Shown: positions 5,077-12,952 of the stretch, in pieces | Layout: each line of letters begins with the position of its first letter | Position numbering within the stretch: the first letter of the stretch is position 1 | DNA from: a virus | IMG/VR virus record: IMGVR_UViG_3300044691_000252 | Span: 1 to 23,028 of that record | Reading direction: 5' to 3' (one strand) | Length of the DNA stretch: 23,028 nt | Made by a program: the position numbers and the translations under genes | The notes under the pieces: generated by a model | The model's input: only the letters and a program-made list of their open reading frames with translations | Database searches by the model: none | Told to the model about the DNA's origin: nothing

Positions 5077-5244
5077 AGAGTGCTCGCTGAGGGGTAAAAC
5101 CGCTGAAACTCGCGGAATCCCAAACGCCCGAAACCCGTCAAAACCGGGAGAGTGTGGCACGCTGCCACACAATTACCCATTCCGTGGAGCCGCTCGCCCA
5201 GCTTTCCTCCAATTGGGGTCTCGCGTTGTGGTGCTGTCAGGGCC

Positions 5245-5258
5245 TACTATCTGGGGCA
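5245..5258 (+). promoter_or_regulatory. Leaderless promoter of the plus-strand membrane-protein gene
   Basis: TACTAT (5245-5250) matches TAnnnT well and is followed by seven bases and the ATG at 5258, so transcription should begin at the start codon. No Shine-Dalgarno is present. A -35 element at standard spacing is not obvious (TTGTGG at 5226-5231 is too close). Confidence 0.45.
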
Positions 5259-5554
5259 TGAGTGAAGCTGAGCCGTCCACGCCCGAGGTCAAACCGAATG
5301 GGACGTTGCGGTTCCTCCTGATTGGTGGGCCGATTATCGCTGCCCTGGGACTAATCGTTGCTGTGGTCGTTAATAGCAATGCTCAAGGAGCCGATCTGAC
5401 CGATGCTTACGGGGCCACATTGAGCGGCGGTGGCTTGGGGGACTTCTCCGGTGCTGCCGGCCTTCACGCGGCGGCTATCGGATGGCTGGTCGTCGGGTTG
5501 GTGGGCGTCGCCCTCCTGATTGTCGGGCTTGCGATACGGGCTGCGAAGAACTGA
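5258..5554 (+). CDS. Two-TM membrane protein, candidate lysogenic-conversion or exclusion gene
   Basis: This encodes 98 aa from the ATG at 5258 (MSEAEPSTPEV). The open frame runs back to 4970, but that part spans the attP fragment and arm sites and is rejected. A short polar N-terminus precedes TM1 (about 21-39, FLLIGGPIIAALGLIVAVVV), then a Gly-rich loop and TM2 (about 69-92, AAAIGWLVVGLVGVALLIVGLAI). The product should sit in the cytoplasmic membrane. It is the only plus-strand gene between integrase and the structural block, with its own promoter and terminator, beside attP. That is typical of phage genes transcribed from the prophage, such as superinfection exclusion or host-modifying proteins. 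No family recognised; function is inferred from context only. Confidence 0.75.
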   Translation: MSEAEPSTPEVKPNGTLRFLLIGGPIIAALGLIVAVVVNSNAQGADLTDAYGATLSGGGLGDFSGAAGLHAAAIGWLVVGLVGVALLIVGLAIRAAKN

Positions 5555-5571
5555 CGACTTAACGACGAATC

Positions 5572-5605
5572 TCCCCCCAACCGCACCCGAAGGCGGTTGG
5601 GGGGA
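5572..5605. terminator. Bidirectional intrinsic-type hairpin
   Basis: TCCCCCCAACCGC (5572-5584) pairs perfectly with GCGGTTGGGGGGA (5593-5605), 13 bp with an 8-nt loop. It lies 18 bp after the plus-strand stop at 5554 and 14 bp after the minus-strand holin stop at 5620, so it can serve both convergent units. There is little U-tract on either side, as is common in GC-rich actinobacterial terminators. Confidence 0.85.
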
Positions 5606-5619
5606 TTCGCTCGATCGTG

Positions 5620-5826
5620 TTACGGCTTTTTGATGTACCCCGCGAGTGACGCACCGAGAGCGACGACGCCGGCGTAGACGACCACGGACCACGTGCCCGC
5701 GAAGGTCAGTAGCTGCGGGGTCACTGCGGCGAGGGCCGCAACAACGACGGTCAGTGCCACACCAGTTATGGCGGCGGCTTTCACCTTCGGGTGGACAGGG
5801 TTTGGTACTGGTGTTGGGGTTGTCAT
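5620..5826 (-). CDS. Putative holin (two TM segments)
   Basis: This encodes 68 aa. ATG at 5826 is chosen: GAAGGAG lies 5 nt upstream and the ATG overlaps the preceding stop as ATGA; the longer open frame to 5898 is in the previous gene. The N-terminus is short and Pro/Thr-rich (MTTPTPVPNP). TM1 is about residues 15-35 (AAAITGVALTVVVAALAAV), followed by a short loop. TM2 is about 42-62 (WSVVVYAGVVALGASLAGY), with a short basic tail YIKKP. Size, topology, charged C-terminus and place as last gene of the late operon next to the terminator fit a class II holin. Holins are too divergent to confirm by sequence; a generic small membrane protein is the alternative. Confidence 0.65.
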   Translation of the reverse strand: MTTPTPVPNPVHPKVKAAAITGVALTVVVAALAAVTPQLLTFAGTWSVVVYAGVVALGASLAGYIKKP

Positions 5827-6164
5827 TGTTTCTCCTTCGTTCGGCGGGCGTTCTTTATTTCTTCCCGACTCAACGTGCGGTCGAGGTCTGTGGGCCACGG
5901 GCCAGGATCTAGACCATGTTCGGAAAGGTCACCGCGGAGGCGGGACGCATACTCGAGGGCTTTCCTGCGGGCCGAGTCGTACCGGTCGCGTTCCGTGACG
6001 GCTTTCTGTCGTTGCGTTTCCGCACTGGTGTCTCGTGCCCGATCCCGTGCAGCTCGCCCGGTGATCTGCCTGTACACACCACGTGCTATTGCGGCACCAA
6101 TCGCGGGACCGCCAACCCATTCCGCCAACGTCACAAGAGTTTGGGCAACGTCAGTGCTGCTCAC
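5823..6164 (-). CDS. Small lysis-region protein, N-terminal helix plus basic coiled-coil-like tail
   Basis: This encodes 113 aa from a GTG at 6164, preceded at short distance by AGGGGTGA, which also contains the upstream stop (6168). An N-terminal weakly hydrophobic segment (about 5-32, VAQTLVTLAEWVGGPAIGAAIA) is followed by a highly charged Arg-rich helical region (about 33-80, RAARDRARD, AETQRQKAVTERDRY). A DPGPWP turn and a basic tail ending RRTKEKQ complete it. Overlap with the holin start (ATGA) implies coupled translation. Phage genes of this layout beside holins can be lysis accessories such as spanin-like or antiholin proteins, but I recognise no family. Confidence 0.65.
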   Translation of the reverse strand: MSSTDVAQTLVTLAEWVGGPAIGAAIARGVYRQITGRAARDRARDTSAETQRQKAVTERDRYDSARRKALEYASRLRGDLSEHGLDPGPWPTDLDRTLSREEIKNARRTKEKQ

Positions 6165-6167
6165 AAG

Positions 6168-6584
6168 TCACCCCTGTTTCGGAATGTGCGAAGGCCTGAT
6201 TTCCAGATAACGGATTGTGAGCATGAGGGCGAATGCGGCACCGAAACCGAAACCGGCAACAGTGCCACCCAACGCAACAACGATCACCAAGAAGATGAAC
6301 CACCCCACCGTGAGTGCCACAATTCCGGCGCGTTCCACCCACTGGAATGGGAGGGGGACGAACACCCCCACTGAGCCGAGTATCCCCCCAACGGTGAGGA
6401 ACACCCCGAAGATGAGGGTTGCGCCGAAGCCGAGGAGGTCGGAGAACTTGATCGGTGGCATGAGGATGATTGCAACACCGACGACGACGAGGAGGGCGTA
6501 GACGAAGAACTGCAACAGGCGTGTCACACGTGGTTCACGGATGAGGTAGAACCATCCTTTGATGGTGTTGCCGATCCGGTTCAT
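6168..6584 (-). CDS. Four-TM membrane protein of the lysis region
   Basis: This encodes 138 aa; the ATG at 6584 overlaps the preceding stop as ATGA. Four hydrophobic segments are visible at about 24-43 (LLQFFVYALLVVVGVAIIL), 50-75 (LLGFGATLIFGVFLTVGGILG), 84-105 (GIVALTVGWFIFLVIVV) and 106-124 (GGTVAGFGFGAAFALML), with a basic N-terminal region (RIGNTIKGWFYLIREPRVTR). Proteins with four TMs are common between tail tip and holin in actinophages and may be holin partners or be involved in membrane disruption. No specific family recognised. Confidence 0.7.
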   Translation of the reverse strand: MNRIGNTIKGWFYLIREPRVTRLLQFFVYALLVVVGVAIILMPPIKFSDLLGFGATLIFGVFLTVGGILGSVGVFVPLPFQWVERAGIVALTVGWFIFLVIVVALGGTVAGFGFGAAFALMLTIRYLEIRPSHIPKQG

Positions 6585-7411
6585 GGGGCGATGATCTTCG
6601 TGCGTACCGCGGCGGGCAGGTTGTTGATTGCGGTGATGAGTGCGGTTTGGTCTGCCGCCTCGAGCTTCCCGATCGCGGCGAGCTGGTCGAGGACGGGTTG
6701 CAGATTCGTGGAGCTCGAGCTACCCGTCACGACTGGGGCGGTAACAAGTTTCCATGCCGCATAGTCTTTGTTCCAGTCGGCCTCAGCAACCGGGTACACG
6801 CTCAGGCGACCTGCCGCATCTTCGGCTTTGATCGCATTGATTTCGTTGTTGCCAGCAACCCGGTAGGTGAGGGTGGCAAAATCTGCGACCCGGTATTGGG
6901 AACCCCCGCCAGCGTTCGACCAGAGAATGATGTATTTGTCCATGTCGCGTTTTCCAATCGGTGCAGTGAGTGGTGTGACAGTTCCGGTACCTGATGTGTC
7001 GGTACCGGTCAGGGTGTAGCCCAAAAAGTTGTCGGTCCAGTACAGGAGGGATCCGCCGACCTGACGTGCGCGGGCAGCCAATGTCATGGTGCCGATGACG
7101 CCCCAATGGATTTTCCCGGCAGCATCGGTGTAGTCGGATGCGACACAATGCACACCGTCGCCGGTCGCGAGCACAACGTCACCGGAACCGCCTGCACCGG
7201 AGAAGAACACCGGGTAGTTGGCGGGCGCGTGTGTTGCATGCTGGTGTGCGGCCCCAGCGTTTCGGCCGGCGATCGCTGCTGTGAGCGCATGCTGCAGTAC
7301 CGGGTTGCCGTCAAGGACCGCATTGCCGACAGCGACCAGGCATTCGCCGCGGATGTTGGTGTGCGTGGCGAGCATTCGTGATGCGGCACCGGACGGGTTC
7401 AGGGAAGTCAT
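6581..7411 (-). CDS. Cysteine-hydrolase-like (CHAP/NlpC-P60-type) lysin-like protein, possible active-site change
   Basis: This encodes 276 aa; ATG at 7411 has AAGGA 5 nt upstream. The N-terminal 120 residues match, by pattern, the CHAP-like domain of actinophage endolysins. C24 in RGECLVAV corresponds to the nucleophile position. PVFFSGAGG and SGDVVLATGDGV match the usual 'PvfW..G..GHv.ia.G.G'. ASDY and the later LLYWTDNFLGY match 'sTDy' and 'yLGWtedl.G'. The residue normally His in GHV is Asp here (GDVV), so catalysis is doubtful or altered. The C-terminus is a linker (TGSSSSTN) then helices ending ALITAINNLPAAVRTKI, as in other phage lysins. It lies between tail tip and holin, and no other endolysin candidate appears in this block. 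The family call is pattern memory, not a search. Confidence 0.5.
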   Translation of the reverse strand: MTSLNPSGAASRMLATHTNIRGECLVAVGNAVLDGNPVLQHALTAAIAGRNAGAAHQHATHAPANYPVFFSGAGGSGDVVLATGDGVHCVASDYTDAAGKIHWGVIGTMTLAARARQVGGSLLYWTDNFLGYTLTGTDTSGTGTVTPLTAPIGKRDMDKYIILWSNAGGGSQYRVADFATLTYRVAGNNEINAIKAEDAAGRLSVYPVAEADWNKDYAAWKLVTAPVVTGSSSSTNLQPVLDQLAAIGKLEAADQTALITAINNLPAAVRTKIIAP

Positions 7412-7418
7412 GTCGTCC

Positions 7419-8960
7419 TTAGATTGGGAACTTGAACGAGATCATCAGCACGGAGCCTGTGGTCCATGTTCCGGGGACGGTGGCTGAGCAGGCCACTTGG
7501 GTCAGATTGGTGCCTGCTGCGTTGAGGGCGCGGGCGAAGATGCTGCCTCCCGCGGTGACAAGGCAACGCAGATCGAATAGTGAACCGATTGTTGCCCGCC
7601 CGTTCGCAAGCTCGGCGGTGATGGTGTTCGTGGGGGTGAGTGGTGGTGCGAAGGAAATGTCTCCGGTGACGGCGGTGGTTGAACCGAACACGACGTTGAT
7701 GGTGCCTGCGCATTCCCCATCGGATATCCAATATTCACCAGTTATGGTGCCGTTGCCGAGGGTGAGTCCGGTGTTGATTGCGGGGGTCCATGAGACTCGT
7801 GCTTTGCCGGTGTTGGCGATCGCGGATGCACCGGAGCCGGAGGAGGGGCGCGGGTTGGCACCAATCTCGACTTGTGTTCCCGCGGTCTCCCACGCAATCT
7901 CTGGGGTCAGATCGATGTAGGTTGCGACACCGCCGACGAAGTAGCGGAAGTACACTCCCATGCCGTTGACGATGGGCCACGTGTACCCGACCGCCCGAGT
8001 GATAAGGGGGGTGATGACTTTGCCTCGGTAGTACACCTGCTGTGTTTGGTCAATCAGGCCGAGGAGGGCGTCGTAAACCCAGATGGGGTCACCGACTTTG
8101 ATGTCCGCGCTGATGTCGTAGGTGGTGGCATCCAAAGTGAGTTCGCGTCGGATCGCGTTGAACAAACCCAACTCGGTTGTGGCGAAAGCTGCCGCGTTGG
8201 CGGGGTCAACCTGACCGATGTCGACGGTGCGTTTCATGACGAGGGCGTTGCCTTGCCCGTCGAAGTAGGGAGACGTTCCGGTGGCTGTGGCGACAGCGGC
8301 CGCACCGGAGGCGGCAGTGCTGGCGACAATGATTTTGGTGGAGTAATCGTCAAGGTCACGGTTGAGGTTGATGCCGCCTTGGACACCGGTGACGTTCAGG
8401 TCACGCCCTGACTCACCTACTGTGCGAACGATGACCGCTTTGGGGGTGGCGGCGTAGAGGACCGACGCCAACCCTGCATCCAAAGTGAGGTTGGGGTTGG
8501 TTTTCCATTCGCATCCGAGCGCGGCGGTGATGACGTTGATCGCATCCGCAGGAGACGACAGGTAGAAGGTTTGCGCGACCGTACCAGCCGGGGAGGTCAC
8601 CGACCCCGCTGTCAGGGCTGGGGGGCGTAGTGCGGTGATCCAAGCAGCCAGGTTCTGGTTCGCGGTGATCGCGGTTTCGATGAGGTTGCCTTTGTTGTCC
8701 TCATCGGAAAGCCATGCTGCAAGTCCAACCCCGGTCATGGTGAATTCGTTGGGTTGTGCCCGGTAGATGCCCGTGTATTTGGAGAGCCCCAGTATGGTGG
8801 CGTCGCTGTAGTTGGCTACATCGATATGTGTTTTGGTGATGATGATGTGCCCGAAGCCGACCTTTTCGACGTTGAGGGTGTCCAACATTTTGCGGGGAAT
8901 GTTCGGGGACAGGGGCAGCGACCACTGCCCGACACCCATCAGCCGTTCGGTAACAGTCAC
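7419..8960 (-). CDS. Tail-tip protein, Gp37-like hub region with C-terminal binding domain
   Basis: This encodes 513 aa; the GTG at 8960 overlaps the preceding stop as GTGA. The N-terminal 330 residues (GVGQWSLPLS, FGHIIITKTHIDVANYS, a GVGLAAWLSDED segment, long beta-rich stretches with NPNLTLDAGL and GESGRDLNVTGVQ) resemble the siphovirus ReqiPepy6 Gp37-like tail-hub family. Residues about 365-375 are a Ser/Gly/Pro-rich linker (PRPSSGSGASA). About 380-513 is a separate beta-sandwich-like domain (GKARVSWTP, GEYWISDGECAG, FGSTTAVTG) that could contact the cell surface. It follows the Dit-like protein as expected for a tail-tip gene. Host-range function of the C-domain is inferred. Confidence 0.7.
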   Translation of the reverse strand: MTVTERLMGVGQWSLPLSPNIPRKMLDTLNVEKVGFGHIIITKTHIDVANYSDATILGLSKYTGIYRAQPNEFTMTGVGLAAWLSDEDNKGNLIETAITANQNLAAWITALRPPALTAGSVTSPAGTVAQTFYLSSPADAINVITAALGCEWKTNPNLTLDAGLASVLYAATPKAVIVRTVGESGRDLNVTGVQGGINLNRDLDDYSTKIIVASTAASGAAAVATATGTSPYFDGQGNALVMKRTVDIGQVDPANAAAFATTELGLFNAIRRELTLDATTYDISADIKVGDPIWVYDALLGLIDQTQQVYYRGKVITPLITRAVGYTWPIVNGMGVYFRYFVGGVATYIDLTPEIAWETAGTQVEIGANPRPSSGSGASAIANTGKARVSWTPAINTGLTLGNGTITGEYWISDGECAGTINVVFGSTTAVTGDISFAPPLTPTNTITAELANGRATIGSLFDLRCLVTAGGSIFARALNAAGTNLTQVACSATVPGTWTTGSVLMISFKFPI

Positions 8961-10252
8961 CTTGCTACGACCGTGACCTTCTCGTTCTGGGCAGCCATGT
9001 ACTGGTAGATCAGAGACTGCGGAGTTTCAAGGCCCGTCGCGCCCGCATATCCGGGCACAATCCCAATGCAGAAGTCGTACCGGCTCGTGGCTGCGTTCGC
9101 GATAATCCCAGAACCGACAATGGTCGGGTCGAGTGTCCCACCCAACGAGCTACCCATCACCCACGCCCACGTTGGTGTACCGAACGTGCTCACGAAACGC
9201 TGACCAGCCGTGAGGGCGCTTGCAGTGTAGGCCGGGCCGACGTTAACACCCCACGTGTAGCTCGAGTTGCGCATCGTCACCACACCATTGACCGTGCGAG
9301 CACCCCGCCGAAGTGTGAGGTCAACATTCACCGCGAACCGTGAGGTCGCAAGAACTGACTTCGCATCCCATGTGAGACGGATCGCAACCTCTTCCGGGCT
9401 GTTGCGCAGGACCACAAAATTGGTTGGTGCAAGGTTGAACGACGTTCGCCCACTACCGCCAGCATTCGTGGATATCGACCACTCGCCGTAGTCAATCCAC
9501 GCCGACGTTCCCGAATCCCATGCAGCGAACTCAAACGCATACGCCGAAGTCGTCGGGGTCTTCCGTACCCTGACGAGACCGTTGTTGATCTCCCACGATG
9601 ATGGAAGGTTCGCGACCTGCCGACCCGTTGCCACCGCACCTGCAACAGTAGAGGTGACTCCCGTCTTCAGAACGCACGCGTTCTGGTACCAAGAAGAGGG
9701 AGGCAGATAGAAGGCTGGGCGTGAGTTGTAGAGCGTGTTCCCCGCATCAGAAAAGATGGACACGTTGCCGTCAGCACCTACCCGCGTGGTAGTCGTGGGC
9801 GTGACCACGCCGTTGTCATAGCCTGAGACGGTGGCCCTCAGCCCATGCCACGGAACAGTCGTCCCAGTCACAATGCCGGAGGCGTTGGCACGTAGCGCAC
9901 CCAAGATCACCGATTCAAACGACGGTGAAGCGAACCCTTGAACCCGCGTCATAGAAATTGAGAAGTCGTAAACGCCGGCGAACTCACCATCCGAATTCGC
10001 GGTGATCGACGCCGCCTGGATCGTATAGAACCCGTTGATCGATGGGCGGTCCGCCCACGTGACCGGAACGAATTCCTCATCGGGAGAATCCACATACCCC
10101 ATCAACTGCTGGCGGATCGTCTGCGCATCAGACAGGGAACCATAGTTGGTCTGCCCAGTGATCGTCACACCCTGACTGGAACTGTCATCCCAACCATTGA
10201 TCGAGCTGATATCGATGTCGAGACCAACACGTCCCACAGTGAAGTTCGTCAC
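8957..10252 (-). CDS. Minor tail protein, Dit-like
   Basis: This encodes 431 aa; the GTG at 10252 overlaps the tape-measure stop as GTGA. The first 120 residues (FTVGRVGLDIDISSING, QTIRQQLMGYVDSPDEEFV, PVTWADRPSINGFYTIQAA) fit the N-terminal ring domain of distal-tail proteins of actinophages. The remaining 300 residues are beta-rich (Thr/Ser/Val, many aromatic residues) and probably form a jelly-roll/carbohydrate-binding-like extension. The gene lies directly downstream of the tape measure, the standard Dit position. No enzymatic motif is seen. Confidence 0.75.
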   Translation of the reverse strand: MTNFTVGRVGLDIDISSINGWDDSSSQGVTITGQTNYGSLSDAQTIRQQLMGYVDSPDEEFVPVTWADRPSINGFYTIQAASITANSDGEFAGVYDFSISMTRVQGFASPSFESVILGALRANASGIVTGTTVPWHGLRATVSGYDNGVVTPTTTTRVGADGNVSIFSDAGNTLYNSRPAFYLPPSSWYQNACVLKTGVTSTVAGAVATGRQVANLPSSWEINNGLVRVRKTPTTSAYAFEFAAWDSGTSAWIDYGEWSISTNAGGSGRTSFNLAPTNFVVLRNSPEEVAIRLTWDAKSVLATSRFAVNVDLTLRRGARTVNGVVTMRNSSYTWGVNVGPAYTASALTAGQRFVSTFGTPTWAWVMGSSLGGTLDPTIVGSGIIANAATSRYDFCIGIVPGYAGATGLETPQSLIYQYMAAQNEKVTVVAR

Positions 10253-12936
10253 TTCAACGCCCTGTCATATTTGCGAACCGTTGCTGCGACCGTCTTACCG
10301 TCCAGTTGTAGGTAAATCGTTTCCGTCACTGACTGGGTTGCCGCCAAAGGTGACGAAGCCGCAGCGGGAACATAGGTGGGTGATGGGCTGCTCAACGAAC
10401 GGGCCATGTCACCACCCGCATGCATGAACTCGAGCACGGCACGGTTCGCTGGCTTCGCCGTCGCTTCGGCATCAGTCACGAACTCCCTACCGTGCACAAC
10501 ACCAGCGACAGTGTTGACGGGGAGGTAACCGGTGAAACCACCCGACCCGAAAGTGCCACCCCGCCCAGTACCCGAACCCTTCCCGTTCAGATCTGGAAGA
10601 CCCGCCCGCTGGTTGATAGTGAACACAGTCCTCAGTTGCGCCTGCAAAGCAGATAGAGAAGCGACGGCCTGATGCGTGTCAATCGTCACCGTCGTAGCAA
10701 TCTCAGCCGGCGTCGCCAGAACAGACGCAACGTAATCGTCAGCCGCAGCCCCCGTCAGCCCATACTGCGCTGCCGCGGCGTAGAGGGCTGCGGAACCAGC
10801 GGTGAGAGCCGCGGACGCATCCTCCTGGTTGCCGGTCTGCGTGTAAATCGCGGCTGCGGCCGCATTGGCTTTCTGCGCGATCGCATCCAACGCCGCCTGG
10901 TTATCGCGACCCGCCTGCGTGTTGATGTCAAGGGTCACACCGTTCGCCTTCAACGACGCTGCAGCATCATCGACCGCCTGCTGGAAATCGCGTTGTGCGG
11001 AACGAGAGTCCAACGTCGTCTTACCGAAATTGTTGAGCTGGTCAGTCAGGTCAGAGATTGACCCGTCCGCATTCTGTGCCGAAGCCGAAACGCCATCGAG
11101 GGAACCAGCGACAGTCTTCCCGTTCTCGGCGGCTTTTGCGTCCGCGGATGCTTTCTGCTTCGCGACGTTGATGGAGTCCGCGACGAACCCAGAGTTGCTG
11201 TTGATGGCCTGTGACAGCAAATCGAACTGCGCCTGAACGGTCGTGGTCGTCTGCCCCGTTGCCGAGGCTGCTTTCTCGACGGCACCAAAGTTATCACGGT
11301 TGGTATTCAGATCATGGTTGAGTGCCTTCAGCGCAGGCCCGTTTCCCGACGCCGCATCGGTCACCTTTTTGAGGCTGAACCCATACTGTTCAGCTACATC
11401 GAAGGCCGACCGTCCACTATCGATGAAGCCCGCGATCATGATGTGCTGCGCCAGAGTATTCTCGACCGACGCGCGGGTCGATGCGGTGATTTTGTGCGTG
11501 TTCGCGTCGAGAGTTTCACCGTACGCTTCGGTCTTCGCTGTCGCGTCCGCGTTCGCCTGCGATACCGCTGCGAGGATCAGTACAAGAGCGGTCGCGGCTA
11601 CTGCGACTGTCCCTATCCCGATGGCTGCCGCTCGTCCCGTTATTCCGAGATCCGCGATCGCCGCCTTGAAGGCCACAATCTTGGGAACCGCCGTCAACGC
11701 GCCACCACTAACCAAAGCCGTCACCGCGACGATCGTTCCGAGCGCCAAAGCCCCCTCAGCAACCGGTCGCGGAAGTGCGCTGATACCAGTCACCAGACCC
11801 GTTAGGTTCTGGGTCAACTGGCGAAGAATGTTGTTCGCCCCGGAACCACCCTCGATAATGCCCGTCTGGAACGCGGCACCCAACTTCTTGATGTCACCCT
11901 CAAGGTTGTTCATCTTCCCGGATGCTTGCTGCTGCGCGAACCCGGAATCGTTGACCGCTTTCGTCCAGTCGGAGATTCCTTTCGCGCCCTCTTTGTAGAG
12001 GACGTTCGCGCCAGCGATCGCACGAGACCCGAAGATGGTCGCGAGGGCGGCGTTGCGTGCCTCCGGGGACAACGCACCCAGCTTGTCTTTGAGCTGGCCG
12101 GCAAGGTTTGTGATGCCGACGAACTGCCCGGACGCGTCGTACAAGTTGATGCCAAGGTCCTTCATGTCCTTAGCGGAATCCGCGGCAGGGTTCGCGAGCT
12201 TTAGCAGCATCTGCCGCAAGTCCGTGCCTGCGGTCTCACCGATCAGGCCCGCGTTGGCGAACGCCGACAGGGTACCCACCGTCTCATCCAGCGACACACC
12301 GAACTGCGCAGCAACCAGACCACCAGACTTCAGCGCCTCACCAAGATCCTGCACACCACCCAGCGCCTTATCGGCACCCGCAGTGAGGAGGTCCGCAACG
12401 TGGGGGATGTCCTTGCCTTTCAGCCCGAACTGGGTCATCGCAATGGTCGCGATCTCCGTCGCATCCGCAACATCAATCTGCCCTGCCGCCGCTAACTGCA
12501 ACGCACCCGGCAACGCCCCACCAAGAATGTCCTTCACCGAAATTCCGGCCTTGACCATCTCAATCTCAGCATCCGCAACCTGTGTTGCGGAAAACCCGAT
12601 CTTCTGCCCCGCGGTCAACGCGGCTTGGGTGAGGTCCGCCATGTCCCCGGCTGTCGCGTGTGACAGGGTTTGAACCTGCGACATTTTCGCGTCGAAGTCC
12701 GCGAACTCCTTGATCGCAAGCCCTACCCCAACAGCAGCCACCGCACCGATGGCGAGGAACGCGGTGCCGATCTTCTTCGACGCTTCACCCTGAGCGACCG
12801 CTGCTGCGGCTGCTGCTGCCTTCTGCTGAGCGAGGGACGTAGTGAGCTTCACCGTGCCGACACGGGCGGCTTCCATGCCTGCCTGATAGTTGGAGACAAT
12901 CGCTGTGAGCCGAACTGTTTCGACGCGTTCGGTCAT
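10249..12936 (-). CDS. Tail tape measure protein
   Basis: This encodes 895 aa, the longest gene here; ATG at 12936 is preceded by ACGGAG. The N-terminal coiled-coil helix (about 1-50, with an Ala-rich KAAAAAAAVAQG stretch) leads to the TP901-type core (about 75-370), which has typical phrases such as FADFDAKMSQVQTLSHAT, DMADLTQAALTAGQKIGFSATQ, LKGKDIPHVADLL and a TDLRQMLLKLANP motif. A hydrophobic block (about 385-470, EGALALGTIVAVTALV and GTVAVAATALVLIL) follows, then long Ala/Asp/Gln helices. At roughly 1.5 angstrom per residue it predicts a tail around 130 nm. Position between the chaperones and Dit is canonical. Confidence 0.97.
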   Translation of the reverse strand: MTERVETVRLTAIVSNYQAGMEAARVGTVKLTTSLAQQKAAAAAAAVAQGEASKKIGTAFLAIGAVAAVGVGLAIKEFADFDAKMSQVQTLSHATAGDMADLTQAALTAGQKIGFSATQVADAEIEMVKAGISVKDILGGALPGALQLAAAGQIDVADATEIATIAMTQFGLKGKDIPHVADLLTAGADKALGGVQDLGEALKSGGLVAAQFGVSLDETVGTLSAFANAGLIGETAGTDLRQMLLKLANPAADSAKDMKDLGINLYDASGQFVGITNLAGQLKDKLGALSPEARNAALATIFGSRAIAGANVLYKEGAKGISDWTKAVNDSGFAQQQASGKMNNLEGDIKKLGAAFQTGIIEGGSGANNILRQLTQNLTGLVTGISALPRPVAEGALALGTIVAVTALVSGGALTAVPKIVAFKAAIADLGITGRAAAIGIGTVAVAATALVLILAAVSQANADATAKTEAYGETLDANTHKITASTRASVENTLAQHIMIAGFIDSGRSAFDVAEQYGFSLKKVTDAASGNGPALKALNHDLNTNRDNFGAVEKAASATGQTTTTVQAQFDLLSQAINSNSGFVADSINVAKQKASADAKAAENGKTVAGSLDGVSASAQNADGSISDLTDQLNNFGKTTLDSRSAQRDFQQAVDDAAASLKANGVTLDINTQAGRDNQAALDAIAQKANAAAAAIYTQTGNQEDASAALTAGSAALYAAAAQYGLTGAAADDYVASVLATPAEIATTVTIDTHQAVASLSALQAQLRTVFTINQRAGLPDLNGKGSGTGRGGTFGSGGFTGYLPVNTVAGVVHGREFVTDAEATAKPANRAVLEFMHAGGDMARSLSSPSPTYVPAAASSPLAATQSVTETIYLQLDGKTVAATVRKYDRALK

Positions 12937-12952
12937 GGCGTCTCCGTTCGGG

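Larger units (their letters stand above)
4917..5170. promoter_or_regulatory. Candidate integrase arm-type binding sites (seven TGCCAC/GTGGCA)
   Basis: The hexamer TGCCAC or its complement occurs at 4917-4922, 4927-4932, 4936-4941, 4970-4975, 4983-4988, 5154-5159 and 5163-5168, and most copies extend to TGCCACA or TGCCACG. Five lie between int and the tRNA-like core and two beyond it. The last pair forms a perfect palindrome GTGTGGCA-CGC-TGCCACAC (5152-5170). About 0.2 occurrences would be expected by chance in this length. Distribution on both sides of a core site is the layout of P and P' arms in tyrosine-integrase attP sites. Confidence 0.6.

Noticed and set aside
5040-5110. Complete tRNA gene on the minus strand
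   Set aside because: Only the T-arm and 3' acceptor strand are recognisable. No matching 5' acceptor strand, D-arm or anticodon arm is found upstream.
4970-5257. N-terminal extension of the plus-strand membrane protein
   Set aside because: It overlaps the tRNA fragment and arm sites; the ATG at 5258 has a matching leaderless promoter.
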